A stretch of 64,000 nucleotides of DNA from Odoribacter sp. AF15-53 (GTDB taxonomy: Bacteria > Bacteroidota > Bacteroidia > Bacteroidales > Marinifilaceae). Position numbers and translations under genes: made by a program. The notes below the pieces were generated by a model, which did not search any database, was not told where the DNA came from, and was given only the letters and a program-made list of their open reading frames with translations. The stretch covers positions 372,001-436,000 of the forward strand of contig NZ_QUHC01000002.1 in the NCBI RefSeq assembly GCF_003479425.1, in the 5' to 3' direction. Of this stretch, positions 48,127 through 55,783 are shown one piece after another (the first letter of the stretch is position 1; each line of letters opens with the position of its first letter).

Positions 48127-48285
48127 TCAATAAACGTTCATTCATTGATATTAATATTAAATATTTTCATTTTTTTTGCAAAACGCACAAACAACTGATT
48201 ATTAGAAAGAAAAAAATACTCGCATTCTATTTGTACTACACAAAAATTTTGTATATTTGACAATCAATAAACGAACGTTTATTGA
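48127..48285. promoter_or_regulatory. Putative invertible promoter segment C between divergent surface-polymer genes
   Basis: Sites at 48127-48148 and 48264-48285 (centres 137 bp apart). The right site is a perfect palindrome: TCAATAAACG, AA, CGTTTATTGA. The left has core TT. Inverted, they match at 20 of 22 positions and share ATGCA farther out. A complete promoter (TTTG, 18 bp, TATATTTG) lies inside and points right, ending 4 bp before the right site. The segment sits between the leftward glycosyltransferase/ligase unit and the rightward glycerophosphotransferase gene, so flipping would exchange which side is transcribed. Confidence 0.75.
48230..48259 (+). promoter_or_regulatory. Promoter inside segment C, pointing at the glycerophosphotransferase gene
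   Basis: -33 TTTG (48230-48233), 18-bp spacer and -7 TATATTTG (48252-48259). It is the best promoter match of the four segments. Predicted start near 48266, leader about 95 nt. Confidence 0.7.
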
Positions 48286-48360
48286 TATTGCATACAATTT
48301 CATTAAGCACTAAATATCAAATAACTATATTCCGTTTTAAGGCGTTTCTAAACATTACAC

Positions 48361-49452
48361 ATGAAAAATTACACGATCGGTTTTTATCTCGAAAAACTAT
48401 ATTATTCCCCTCAATTCGAACCAGTCATTAGAGAAATAATCAAGCGTAACATCTCGTATGTAGTCATCATCCCGAAAAATCTGGATCGAGACGAGTTAAA
48501 TCAACGGGAGGAATCCATCAAATATTGTAAAGAAGAAAATTTTACTTATTGCCTTGAAGAGGATGATTGTGCATGCAACGTGATGGTCTTCGGGAATACC
48601 CCCCATCCAACTCATACCCGATTCAAAAAATCGGCTCTCATCATGCACGGAGTATGGGGAGGTAAAACGGTAAACGCGGCCCCTTCTCTTAACAATGTCG
48701 ACCTACGTTTCTTAGACGGGAAGTTTTTAGAAAACAGCCTGAGTGAACTTTTCCCGGAAAAAAAATCCATATATTACGTGTCCGGCTACTCGAAACTGGA
48801 TAGCTATTTCAAACTGACCGACGAGGATCGGATTAAATTCCTACAACACTGTAATCTGGACGTCAACAAGAAAACGATTCTGTACGCACCCACGTTCTAC
48901 CCCTCATCCGTGCTGAACATGGGAAAGAAATTCCCTGAAGACCTTGCGGAGTATAACATCATACTTAAACCTCACTCGCACTTGTTTTTGCGGAAAAAAT
49001 ACCGGAAAGATTTACATCGCCTGGAATCGTGGACCAAATACCCGAACGTCTATCTCGCCAAATTCAACGAGACAAACATTCTTCCTTTTTTACATGCCGC
49101 CGATCTGATGATCTCCGACATGTCAAGTGCCGTGTTCGAATTTTCGGGCGTGGGGAAACCAGCCATTGTCAACATGTTCCTGAGATATCGTTTGCTCCAT
49201 CGCATATTCCCGCACAAAGTAACCAAACGACTGGATACGGCCAATTTTTACCTTTGGGAAGTAGGCGATACACCGAAAAACTACCAAGAGATGCTGCAAA
49301 ATGCGAAAGAAAATCTAAGCAACCCGGATAAAAACAAAACGAAACGAGAGGAAATGAGTCGCCTCGTCGTAGGAATTGTTGACGGAAAAGTTTCTGAAAG
49401 AATCGTGAACAAACTATTAGAACTGAATGACAGTATCAGGGCAAACGCGTGA
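48361..49452 (+). CDS. CDP-glycerol glycerophosphotransferase-family protein
   Basis: 363 residues, GT-B-like TagB/TagF family. Motifs: SALIMHGVWGGKT in the middle of the N-domain, KKTILYAPTFYPSSVLNMG, YNIILKPHSHLFLRKKYRKD, and ADLMISDMSSAVFEFSGVGK followed by PAIV. In Gram-positives such enzymes add glycerol phosphate to teichoic acid; in this Gram-negative the acceptor is unknown, probably a surface glycan. It seems to be a single-gene unit fired by segment C in the present orientation. Confidence 0.88.
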   Translation: MKNYTIGFYLEKLYYSPQFEPVIREIIKRNISYVVIIPKNLDRDELNQREESIKYCKEENFTYCLEEDDCACNVMVFGNTPHPTHTRFKKSALIMHGVWGGKTVNAAPSLNNVDLRFLDGKFLENSLSELFPEKKSIYYVSGYSKLDSYFKLTDEDRIKFLQHCNLDVNKKTILYAPTFYPSSVLNMGKKFPEDLAEYNIILKPHSHLFLRKKYRKDLHRLESWTKYPNVYLAKFNETNILPFLHAADLMISDMSSAVFEFSGVGKPAIVNMFLRYRLLHRIFPHKVTKRLDTANFYLWEVGDTPKNYQEMLQNAKENLSNPDKNKTKREEMSRLVVGIVDGKVSERIVNKLLELNDSIRANA

Positions 49453-49464
49453 AAACGCTTTTAG

Positions 49465-49640
49465 CCCTTTGAGTCAAAAGTTTATAAAGTCTATAAAGTT
49501 CATAAAGTCCGTGGACCCTGCGGGTGTTTTGTCCACGGCAGCCAAGCTGCCGGTAAGCCTCGTCCGAAAGACACCCGTGACGTTATAAACTTTAGGAACT
49601 TTAAAAGCTGGAAGCTCAACTTTATGAACTGGGCAAACGC
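49465..49640. repeat. Intergenic repeat with large fold-back
   Basis: TTTATAAAGTCTATAAAGTTCATAAAG at the left, TATAAACTTTAGGAACTTTAAAAG at the right, and GTCCACGGCAGC/GCTGCCGG plus GGGTGT/ACACCC pairs in the middle. Also two copies of CAAACGCGTGAAA bracket the region (49443 and 49635). The family matches 35,461-35,555. It holds no gene. Confidence 0.55.
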
Positions 49641-49655
49641 GTGAAACCACCACGC

Positions 49656-50648
49656 CTAAACCTTGGATAATATCGTGTACCTGTCTCGGATCGTTTTGGC
49701 CCGGAGAATGATTTGCTCAACTTCTTCTTTTGAAAAAGTAATATCCCGTTCTATCTCATCCAACATCTTCATTCGCTCAAAAAAGACAAGCAATTTCTCG
49801 TAATCACTCTCCGGTTGACGGAACTCCCGTTCTACCAACAAATGCCCCCAAGCCACTTGCAAACCGTGCAAAGTAGCCCGCTCCGGGAAAAGATCATCAA
49901 TAGCATGACTAATCAAATGTTCGGCTCCACTGGCCGGGCGAGAACTATTAGCAAGCACCATCGCCAAACCGGAAATTACCAAACCATTCGCCAGATCACC
50001 GATAAAACGAGGCGTTCGGATATCATCAATCGTATAAGGGATCACCGAATTCCCGCTCAACGAAGCCAGCGCCAATGCAAAATTGTTGATACTCTCGCCT
50101 CTATCCGCATGCGCCAGCAGCCAGTCTTTCACAGCACTCGCGTTCGAAACAAGGTCTCCCACCCCGGCAAGTATCAACTTCTTGGGTGATCCTTTAATAA
50201 TATTCACGTCGGCAATAATACCCAACGGGGCCTTTACTCCGAAACTCTGCTTTTTCCCATCTTTCACCAAACGGGCTATCGGAGAATAAATTGCGTCATT
50301 CGACAAAGTTGAGGGGACTGTTATATACGTCAAGTCCAACGTGTTCGCCACCAACTTAACTGCATCAATAATACTCCCCCCCCCGAAAGCCACGAAAAGG
50401 GCATCTCTGTTCGTGATCGACTTCATCACTTCTTGCGCCTCCTCGTAAGAACCACCTTTAATAAAAATAATATCATCGAACGACAACTTATCCACGCTCG
50501 TCTTGTACAAATCTTTCAATTCCAAAGAAGTAATCAATATTTTCTCCTTGAAATAAATATGGTTCTTCTTCAAAATATCATCCAAATGGACAAAAATATT
50601 CTCCCCGATTTCCAGAACGATAGGAATATTGATCGTCTTGTAATACAT
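49656..50648 (-). CDS. sn-glycerol-1-phosphate dehydrogenase-family protein (AraM/EgsA-like)
   Basis: 330 residues of the iron-alcohol-dehydrogenase-like G1PDH family (PF13685). NAD-binding ALFVAFGGGSIIDAVKLVAN, then YITVPSTLSNDAIYSP, a first metal Asp in AGVGDLVSNASAVKDW, and metal His in ASGAEHLISHA and TLHGLQVAWGH. It reduces dihydroxyacetone phosphate to sn-glycerol-1-phosphate. Its ATG overlaps the stop (TAATG) of the cytidylyltransferase gene, so the two proteins are made together. Confidence 0.9.
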   Translation of the reverse strand: MYYKTINIPIVLEIGENIFVHLDDILKKNHIYFKEKILITSLELKDLYKTSVDKLSFDDIIFIKGGSYEEAQEVMKSITNRDALFVAFGGGSIIDAVKLVANTLDLTYITVPSTLSNDAIYSPIARLVKDGKKQSFGVKAPLGIIADVNIIKGSPKKLILAGVGDLVSNASAVKDWLLAHADRGESINNFALALASLSGNSVIPYTIDDIRTPRFIGDLANGLVISGLAMVLANSSRPASGAEHLISHAIDDLFPERATLHGLQVAWGHLLVEREFRQPESDYEKLLVFFERMKMLDEIERDITFSKEEVEQIILRAKTIRDRYTILSKV

Positions 50649-51067
50649 TATTTCGATGCTTTTATTTTTTCGACTAATTCCGAGGTACTAATTCCTTTCG
50701 TGTAGGGCAAGTATACCATCGAAACCTGGTGCTCTTCCAAAAATTCAGGAGTCACACGAATCTGCTTTAGATAGCCCTCACCATCCCAATCATCCCCATG
50801 CACGATTACATTAATATTGTATTTTTTGATATACTCCTTGTTATCATACCCGTGAATAACAAAAGCCTCATCCACGTAGCGACAGGCTTTCACCACCTCT
50901 AAGCGATCCCGCTCGGACAAAAAAGGTCTGCGTTTATACGAGGCCACCATCTCATCTCCATTAATTGCCACGATCAAGCGATCGCCTAACTCTTTGGCAC
51001 GTCTCAACAACTCCACGTGCCCGAAATGAAAAAGATCAAAAACTCCTATAACATATACATTTTTCAT
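50648..51067 (-). CDS. Glycerol-phosphate cytidylyltransferase-like protein (TagD/GCT family)
   Basis: 139 residues from the ATG at 51067; a longer frame from 51121 adds a poorly conserved 18 residues. It has the HxGH-type nucleotidyl-transfer site GVFDLFHFGHVELLRRAKEL, INGDEMVASYKRRPFLSERD, and a GISTS motif near the C-terminus, as in TagD (usually RTEGISTS). It should make CDP-glycerol or a close relative. With the coupled G1P dehydrogenase, the substrate may be sn-glycerol-1-phosphate. Confidence 0.9.
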   Translation of the reverse strand: MKNVYVIGVFDLFHFGHVELLRRAKELGDRLIVAINGDEMVASYKRRPFLSERDRLEVVKACRYVDEAFVIHGYDNKEYIKKYNINVIVHGDDWDGEGYLKQIRVTPEFLEEHQVSMVYLPYTKGISTSELVEKIKASK

Positions 51068-51177
51068 ACTTTCCAATTTATTCGTCACATCCGTTTCATT
51101 CTCATCCGCACCTGTACCCACACCGGAAACACGCCTCCAAAGGTAGTAAATATAGTTTAAAGTTCAGAGTTTAAGAT

Positions 51178-52242
51178 TCAAAGTTTAGTTTTTCGGATAA
51201 AGACCTCATCCAGCATAGGTTCCAACCGTTCCCACACGTGTTCCACTGTAAGTTTATCAAACAATTCGTTTTCTGGCAATGCTTCATTTTCCAATTCGGG
51301 AAACAAGTCACGAGGAGTTATTCCCTGGTAACGGGGATCTCTTGAAGGCAACCACCTGCGCATATTCACCCGCGGCGGGTAAATAGCCAGACTCGGTACC
51401 CGACACGATTGGGCTATATGTCGCGGTCCCCCCTCGTTCCCGAAAAAGAAATCCGATAATTCAAGCATGGAGACCAATTTCCGTAACGAATCGGCTTCCA
51501 CGTTAATAAAAACGTGTTCATCATTTCCCATCTCGTCAAACAACGCCAACGCTTCCGCTTTTTCCTCTTTCGAGTAATTAAAAATCAACTGGGCGTCATA
51601 TCGTTGGATCATCCTAAACAACACCTGCTTCATTTTCTCCCGATCCCATGCCTTTCCCTTTACTCGCGTGAAAGGGGTACACACCACGATAACACGGGAA
51701 AAATCAATCCCTCTCCGTCCCATGTAATTTCTAAACTCCGCGGTCTCTTGCTTTGTCACGTAAAGCCGAAAAGTTGTATCCCAAAGAAGTTCTCCTTCCG
51801 ATTTTAAAGGCAGCAACAACATCAAAGCACCCTCGACCTCGTTCCACTCGTCGTTGGCGTAATTGTTAATTCGATAATTATGAACAAGATGACTATAATA
51901 TTTCGTTGTCCCGATCCTATATTTTGTTCTTAACGAAAACAAACTGAACCATAATGTTTTCAACGTCGAGCGGGAATCTATAATCACGTCATAGCGTTCG
52001 GTTTTCATCAATTGCCTGACTTTCCGCACATACTTGAAAAAATGACTATTCTCGTCATTCGAAAACGTGATTACCCGATCTATATCCGGATGATTTTCAA
52101 ACAAGGGAGCAATCGACTCGTTAAGCACGTAATGAATCTCCGCTTCCGGGAAACTCTTGCGAATAGTACTGCAGATCACGACAGACACCACCGCATCTCC
52201 TATTCTCCGAAAACGGATCACCAGAACTTTCTTCACGCTCAT
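51178..52242 (-). CDS. Glycosyltransferase family 9 (heptosyltransferase-like)
   Basis: 354 residues. The N-terminus KKVLVIRFRRIGDAVVSVVI and the C-domain FFFGNEGGPRHIAQSCRVPS are the ADP-heptose:LPS heptosyltransferase family signatures. YDVIIDSRSTLKTLWFSLFS lies in between. It should add a heptose or similar sugar in LPS core assembly at the inner membrane. It overlaps the DUF4254 gene upstream by 4 bp. Confidence 0.92.
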   Translation of the reverse strand: MSVKKVLVIRFRRIGDAVVSVVICSTIRKSFPEAEIHYVLNESIAPLFENHPDIDRVITFSNDENSHFFKYVRKVRQLMKTERYDVIIDSRSTLKTLWFSLFSLRTKYRIGTTKYYSHLVHNYRINNYANDEWNEVEGALMLLLPLKSEGELLWDTTFRLYVTKQETAEFRNYMGRRGIDFSRVIVVCTPFTRVKGKAWDREKMKQVLFRMIQRYDAQLIFNYSKEEKAEALALFDEMGNDEHVFINVEADSLRKLVSMLELSDFFFGNEGGPRHIAQSCRVPSLAIYPPRVNMRRWLPSRDPRYQGITPRDLFPELENEALPENELFDKLTVEHVWERLEPMLDEVFIRKTKL

Positions 52243-52862
52243 AAGCCTTGTCCTTTTCTATACAACACGGGATTCAACTCCGGGTCATTATACATCTTCA
52301 TCTGCTTATAAACCTTCATGTATTTACGTCCCGCCTCGATATCCGCTAAAAGCTGATCTATCGCGAGAATCAAATCACGTTTCTGTTCCAACAAAATACT
52401 TAATTTATCATCGCACTCCTTCACGTGAATCTGAACCACCTCCCGGCGTTGCACCTCTTGTTCCATATGATATATTTTCAGACACAAGATCGACAACCGG
52501 TCAATTGCCCAAGCCGGACTTTCCGTGTTCACGGTTGCCCTAGCCTGAAGTTTCACGTTCTTATATTTATCCCAGAAATAACCGTCCAACAACTCAACCA
52601 AGTCCGTTCTTTTCTGGTTCAACTGATCTATACGACGCTTAACCCTTAAAGCCTCCACGGGTTCTATGTCCGGATCCCGAATCACATCCTCCAAATGCCA
52701 CTGAACCGCATCCACCCAATTCTTTAAAAATAAATAATACTCGATAGATTTATACTCGTACGGGTTATCCATTTCAGCATCCACGTCATCCCGCAAATGA
52801 TAGCATGACGTACTCTCCTCAAAGATCTGATAACATAATTCCGCAAATAACATAGTACCCAT
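52239..52862 (-). CDS. DUF4254 protein
   Basis: 207 residues, mainly helical with heptad-like runs (LKIYHMEQEVQRREVVQIHV, KLSILLEQKRDLILAIDQLL). No signal or membrane span. DUF4254 genes in Bacteroidota usually sit directly before a GT9 gene, as here with a 4-bp overlap, so it is probably an LPS-core assembly partner of unknown activity. Confidence 0.88.
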   Translation of the reverse strand: MGTMLFAELCYQIFEESTSCYHLRDDVDAEMDNPYEYKSIEYYLFLKNWVDAVQWHLEDVIRDPDIEPVEALRVKRRIDQLNQKRTDLVELLDGYFWDKYKNVKLQARATVNTESPAWAIDRLSILCLKIYHMEQEVQRREVVQIHVKECDDKLSILLEQKRDLILAIDQLLADIEAGRKYMKVYKQMKMYNDPELNPVLYRKGQGL

Positions 52863-52904
52863 TTTACAAGTCCAACTTATTTTCTAAGTAAGCAAAAAGT
52901 ATTC

Positions 52905-52912
52905 CAAAAGTA
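52905..52912 (-). promoter_or_regulatory. Possible -7 box of the DUF4254-GT9 unit
   Basis: Minus-strand TACTTTTG fits TAnnTTTG, 43 bp before the start codon. The rest of 52,863-53,083 shows no gene. Confidence 0.45.
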
Positions 52913-53083
52913 ACATTTTTTCAACATAAAATCCAACCTAAGATATTATATATCCACACGTTACCCGTAATACTCTATCTTACAATTAACAACAAATCAC
53001 ACTCTTCCCGGCTATACAGCCATACAGAAATAACATTCCCAGGCAGTTTGTCCCTGATATTTTTTATCCTTGTCACAAAATAA

Positions 53084-53533
53084 ATCGGCTGTCATGAAAA
53101 TGTCGAATTGTTACAAAAAGCCAACGTGCTTTTATATGACAGCTCCTCCATCATCATCGAATTCCTATTCTTTGACAAACCCGTTGTTACCTACCAAAAC
53201 ACCACTCCGGGAGATTACCTTATTGACGTGAATTCGTCCGAATTAATCGGTCCCGCAATAGAGAAAGTATTGAATCGTCCACAAGAACTCATGGATAATA
53301 TTCGAAAATTCTCTGATAATCATCAACATTACAGAGATGGCAAGTCTTTCGCCCGCATATTGGATGCCGTCGATGATTTCATAGCAAATTACAAGGGAAA
53401 AATTAAGAGAAAACCGCTGAATCTTTTCCGAAAATTACAGACCCGTTGGCAAATCAAATACTTTCCTTTTGGCCCCCACTATACAGCCGGAAAGCGAACA
53501 AATACAATTCACAAATATCTATTCAACAAATAG
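53084..53533 (+). pseudogene. C-terminal remnant of a CDP-glycerol glycerophosphotransferase gene
   Basis: After a TAA at 53081, the frame reads HENVELLQKANVLLYDSSSI, then EFLFFDKPVVTYQNTTPGDY and a basic C-terminus (KYFPFGPHYTAGKRTNTIH). This matches the last third of the TagF-like proteins at 48361 and 55783 (compare DVMISDTSSTVYEFLLLDKP). The N-terminal two-thirds are missing and no ATG lies at the start. It ends 133 bp left of segment D, so D may once have lain within a larger set of such genes. Confidence 0.8.
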
Positions 53534-53666
53534 ATAAGATCATATTTTAAAGTTTTTAGTCAACAGACTCTCGTTATAAATTGGAGAAAATTTTTACCTT
53601 TAAGAAGGTAATTACTAATAATTGTATTACATCTTATCAACCCAAGATACAATCATCTTGTTAATA

Positions 53667-53835
53667 TCAATAAACGATCGTTTAATAATATTTAAACAAA
53701 GCGACGTTTGTACGTATTTCTCATAGGATTGGAAATTAAAGATAATTGATTATGAGAATATAATAGATATCGTCTATTCAAAATATAAAATTTATTATAT
53801 ACTTTTGCTCATCGAATTAAATGATCAATTTATGA
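53667..53835. promoter_or_regulatory. Putative invertible promoter segment D (aminotransferase operon)
   Basis: Sites at 53667-53688 (TCAATAAACG, AT, CGTTTAATAA) and about 53814-53835 (GAATTAAATG, AT, CAATTTATGA), with centres 147 bp apart and both cores AT. Inverted, they share GATCRTTTAAT. The right site is the most diverged of the eight and overlaps the aminotransferase start codon. A -7 box 4-6 bp inside the right site points right, toward the aminotransferase, nucleotidyltransferase and glycerophosphotransferase genes (ON). Confidence 0.6.
53800..53807 (+). promoter_or_regulatory. -7 box inside segment D, pointing at the aminotransferase operon
   Basis: TACTTTTG fits TAnnTTTG. The predicted transcript start, near 53814, excludes the TTG at 53805 and supports the ATG at 53832. 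Confidence 0.55.
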
Positions 53836-54884
53836 TAGAGAAGAAGATTGCATACCTTGACCGTAATGAATATAACTATGGTCCCGCTCCCGAAATCGGG
53901 GAAGTTTTAAGAAATTTCGATCCGGATAAATTATGTTTTTACACCCGGATTTACGACGAAGGTAAAAAAAGTATTTTATCCGACTATATTGCTGAATTAT
54001 ACAATATTCCGGAGAAACAAGTTATATTAGGTTACGGTGGGGAAGATATATTAAAACAAGTAGTTCATCACTTCCTAGCCGGAGGAGAAAAACAAAAAAC
54101 CTTGTTAATCCCGAAATTTTCATGGTGGTATTACAAATCTATCGCTGACGAGGTAAACGGAAGAACAATATTCTACCCGTTATATGAAGAAGGCAACACC
54201 TTCAAATATGACATCAACAGTATCCGGGAAGCCGTTGAACGGGAAAAACCGGAGATCGTCCTGATGGCATCACCTAATAACCCGACAGGCAACTCCCTGA
54301 CGAAGGACGAATTACACGAAATACTTTCATTCATCCCGAAAGAAACCGTTATCGTGATTGACGAAGCTTACGCCTCTTTTGCCAACAAAGACACATCCTA
54401 TATAAAACCGCTTATTGAAGAGTTCCCGAATCTGTTAATCATTCGCACGCTTTCCAAGTTTTACGGCCTTCCCGGCCTGCGCCTTGGCTTCGCGTTCATG
54501 GGAGCCAATCTATCTTCCTTCCTGAATTATAGCACGAAATACTTGGGTTATAACCGGATCACCGAAGAGATTGGAATTGCCGTGTTTAAAGCGAATGCTT
54601 ACTACCAGAACATCGCCGATCTGATGGCCCAAGATCGTGAAACTTACATGAAAGAACTTGGACAACTAGAAGGATTTAAAGTTTATAAATCCGATGCCAA
54701 CTTCATTCTGGTAAAATACCCGATTGTTCTGAAAGCAAAATTACAGGAAGCTCTCAAAGCAAAAGGCTTGATCGTCAAATTTATGAACGAGGAAGATATC
54801 AACACTCACATGCGTATCACCCTCGGAACTCAGAAACAGAATCGTCTGGTGATTGACACGATCAAGGAAGTGGTTCTAAAATAA
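53832..54884 (+). CDS. PLP-dependent class I/II aminotransferase (histidinol-phosphate aminotransferase-like)
   Basis: 350 residues from the ATG at 53832 (MIEKKIAYLDRNEYNYGPAP). Fold-type I landmarks: VILGYGGEDILKQVVHHFLA, LMASPNNPTGNSLTKDEL, VIVIDEAYASFANKD, and the PLP-lysine region IIRTLSKFYGLPGLRLGFAF (Lys in TLSKF). No histidine genes are near. Together with the LicC-like nucleotidyltransferase and phosphotransferase downstream it more likely makes an amino-alcohol phosphate (for example serinol- or ethanolamine-phosphate) for surface decoration; that role is an inference. Confidence 0.85.
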   Translation: MIEKKIAYLDRNEYNYGPAPEIGEVLRNFDPDKLCFYTRIYDEGKKSILSDYIAELYNIPEKQVILGYGGEDILKQVVHHFLAGGEKQKTLLIPKFSWWYYKSIADEVNGRTIFYPLYEEGNTFKYDINSIREAVEREKPEIVLMASPNNPTGNSLTKDELHEILSFIPKETVIVIDEAYASFANKDTSYIKPLIEEFPNLLIIRTLSKFYGLPGLRLGFAFMGANLSSFLNYSTKYLGYNRITEEIGIAVFKANAYYQNIADLMAQDRETYMKELGQLEGFKVYKSDANFILVKYPIVLKAKLQEALKAKGLIVKFMNEEDINTHMRITLGTQKQNRLVIDTIKEVVLK

Positions 54885-54940
54885 CAATTAAACAATTTTT
54901 CACTCCCTAGAAAGTGGAACAAGAGTCATTATGAAAAAAC

Positions 54941-55030
54941 ACTACCCCCTCCATCTCCCTCTTACACAGGGGGAGAGTTGATTACCAAACGATTTTCCCT
55001 CCTGTGTAAGGAGGGGCTAGGGGTGGTAGT
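54941..55030. repeat. C-rich REP-like long inverted repeat
   Basis: Left arm ACTACCCCCTCC...TTACACAGGGGGA, right arm CCCTCCTGTGTAAGGAGGGG...GGTGGTAGT. The arms pair imperfectly over about 35 bp. It is related in style to 28,993-29,026. It lies inside the aminotransferase operon, so might lower downstream expression. Confidence 0.65.
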
Positions 55031-55048
55031 ACAAACCCTACACATAGT

Positions 55049-55783
55049 ATGAAAGCCATCATCCTCGCGGCGGGAATTGCATCCCGATTACGTCCGCTCA
55101 CGAACGATCGCCCGAAATGTCTACTCGAAATCGGTAATCGCTCCTTACTGGAAAGAGCCATTGACGCCCTAAAAGCCAACAACATCCACGAGATCATTAT
55201 CGTCACGGGATACCTGCATGACATGTTGAAATCTTTCGTGCAAACCCGATACCCGAATCTCTCCGTGAAATTCATCTATAACGAACTCTACGCCTCCACG
55301 AATAACATCTACTCGTTGTGGCTAGCCAAAAGTGAAGTACTAAATGAAAAGGAGATCATTCTGCTCGACAGTGACATCCTGTTTGATCCTCAAATGCTCA
55401 AAGCGTTACAAGAATCATCTCATGCCAATTGCCTAGCCCTCGACAGCCACAAATTGGGAGAAGAGGAAATAAAGGTCATCGTGGATGAAAACAAGCGGAT
55501 CATCGAGATCAGCAAGACTTGTTCCATTCAAAAAGCAATCGGGGAATCCATCGGTATCGAAAAAATATCCAACTCCTATCTCACGGCATTATACAAAGAA
55601 CTGGATCAAATGATCGTGAACGAGCAACTCGACAATGTTTTTTACGAACTGGCATTTGAACGCCTGATCAAGCAAGGACACTATTTCTACCCAGTCGATA
55701 CAAGTGATTTTTTCTCCATGGAACTTGACACGGTTGAAGATTTCCATGACGCGATAAACCGAATCCCTAAACATTTACAATAA
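55049..55783 (+). CDS. LicC-like nucleotidyltransferase (phosphocholine/phosphoethanolamine cytidylyltransferase type)
   Basis: 244 residues, Rossmann-type NTP transferase: KAIILAAGIASRLRPLTNDR then PKCLLEIGNRSLLERAIDAL. The LicC-like features are YNELYASTNNIYSLWLAKS and LLDSDILFDPQML with the metal-binding DSD, plus GESIGIEKIS. It should attach CMP to a small phospho-alcohol. Its stop shares one base with the start of the next gene, so they are coupled. Confidence 0.88.
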   Translation: MKAIILAAGIASRLRPLTNDRPKCLLEIGNRSLLERAIDALKANNIHEIIIVTGYLHDMLKSFVQTRYPNLSVKFIYNELYASTNNIYSLWLAKSEVLNEKEIILLDSDILFDPQMLKALQESSHANCLALDSHKLGEEEIKVIVDENKRIIEISKTCSIQKAIGESIGIEKISNSYLTALYKELDQMIVNEQLDNVFYELAFERLIKQGHYFYPVDTSDFFSMELDTVEDFHDAINRIPKHLQ

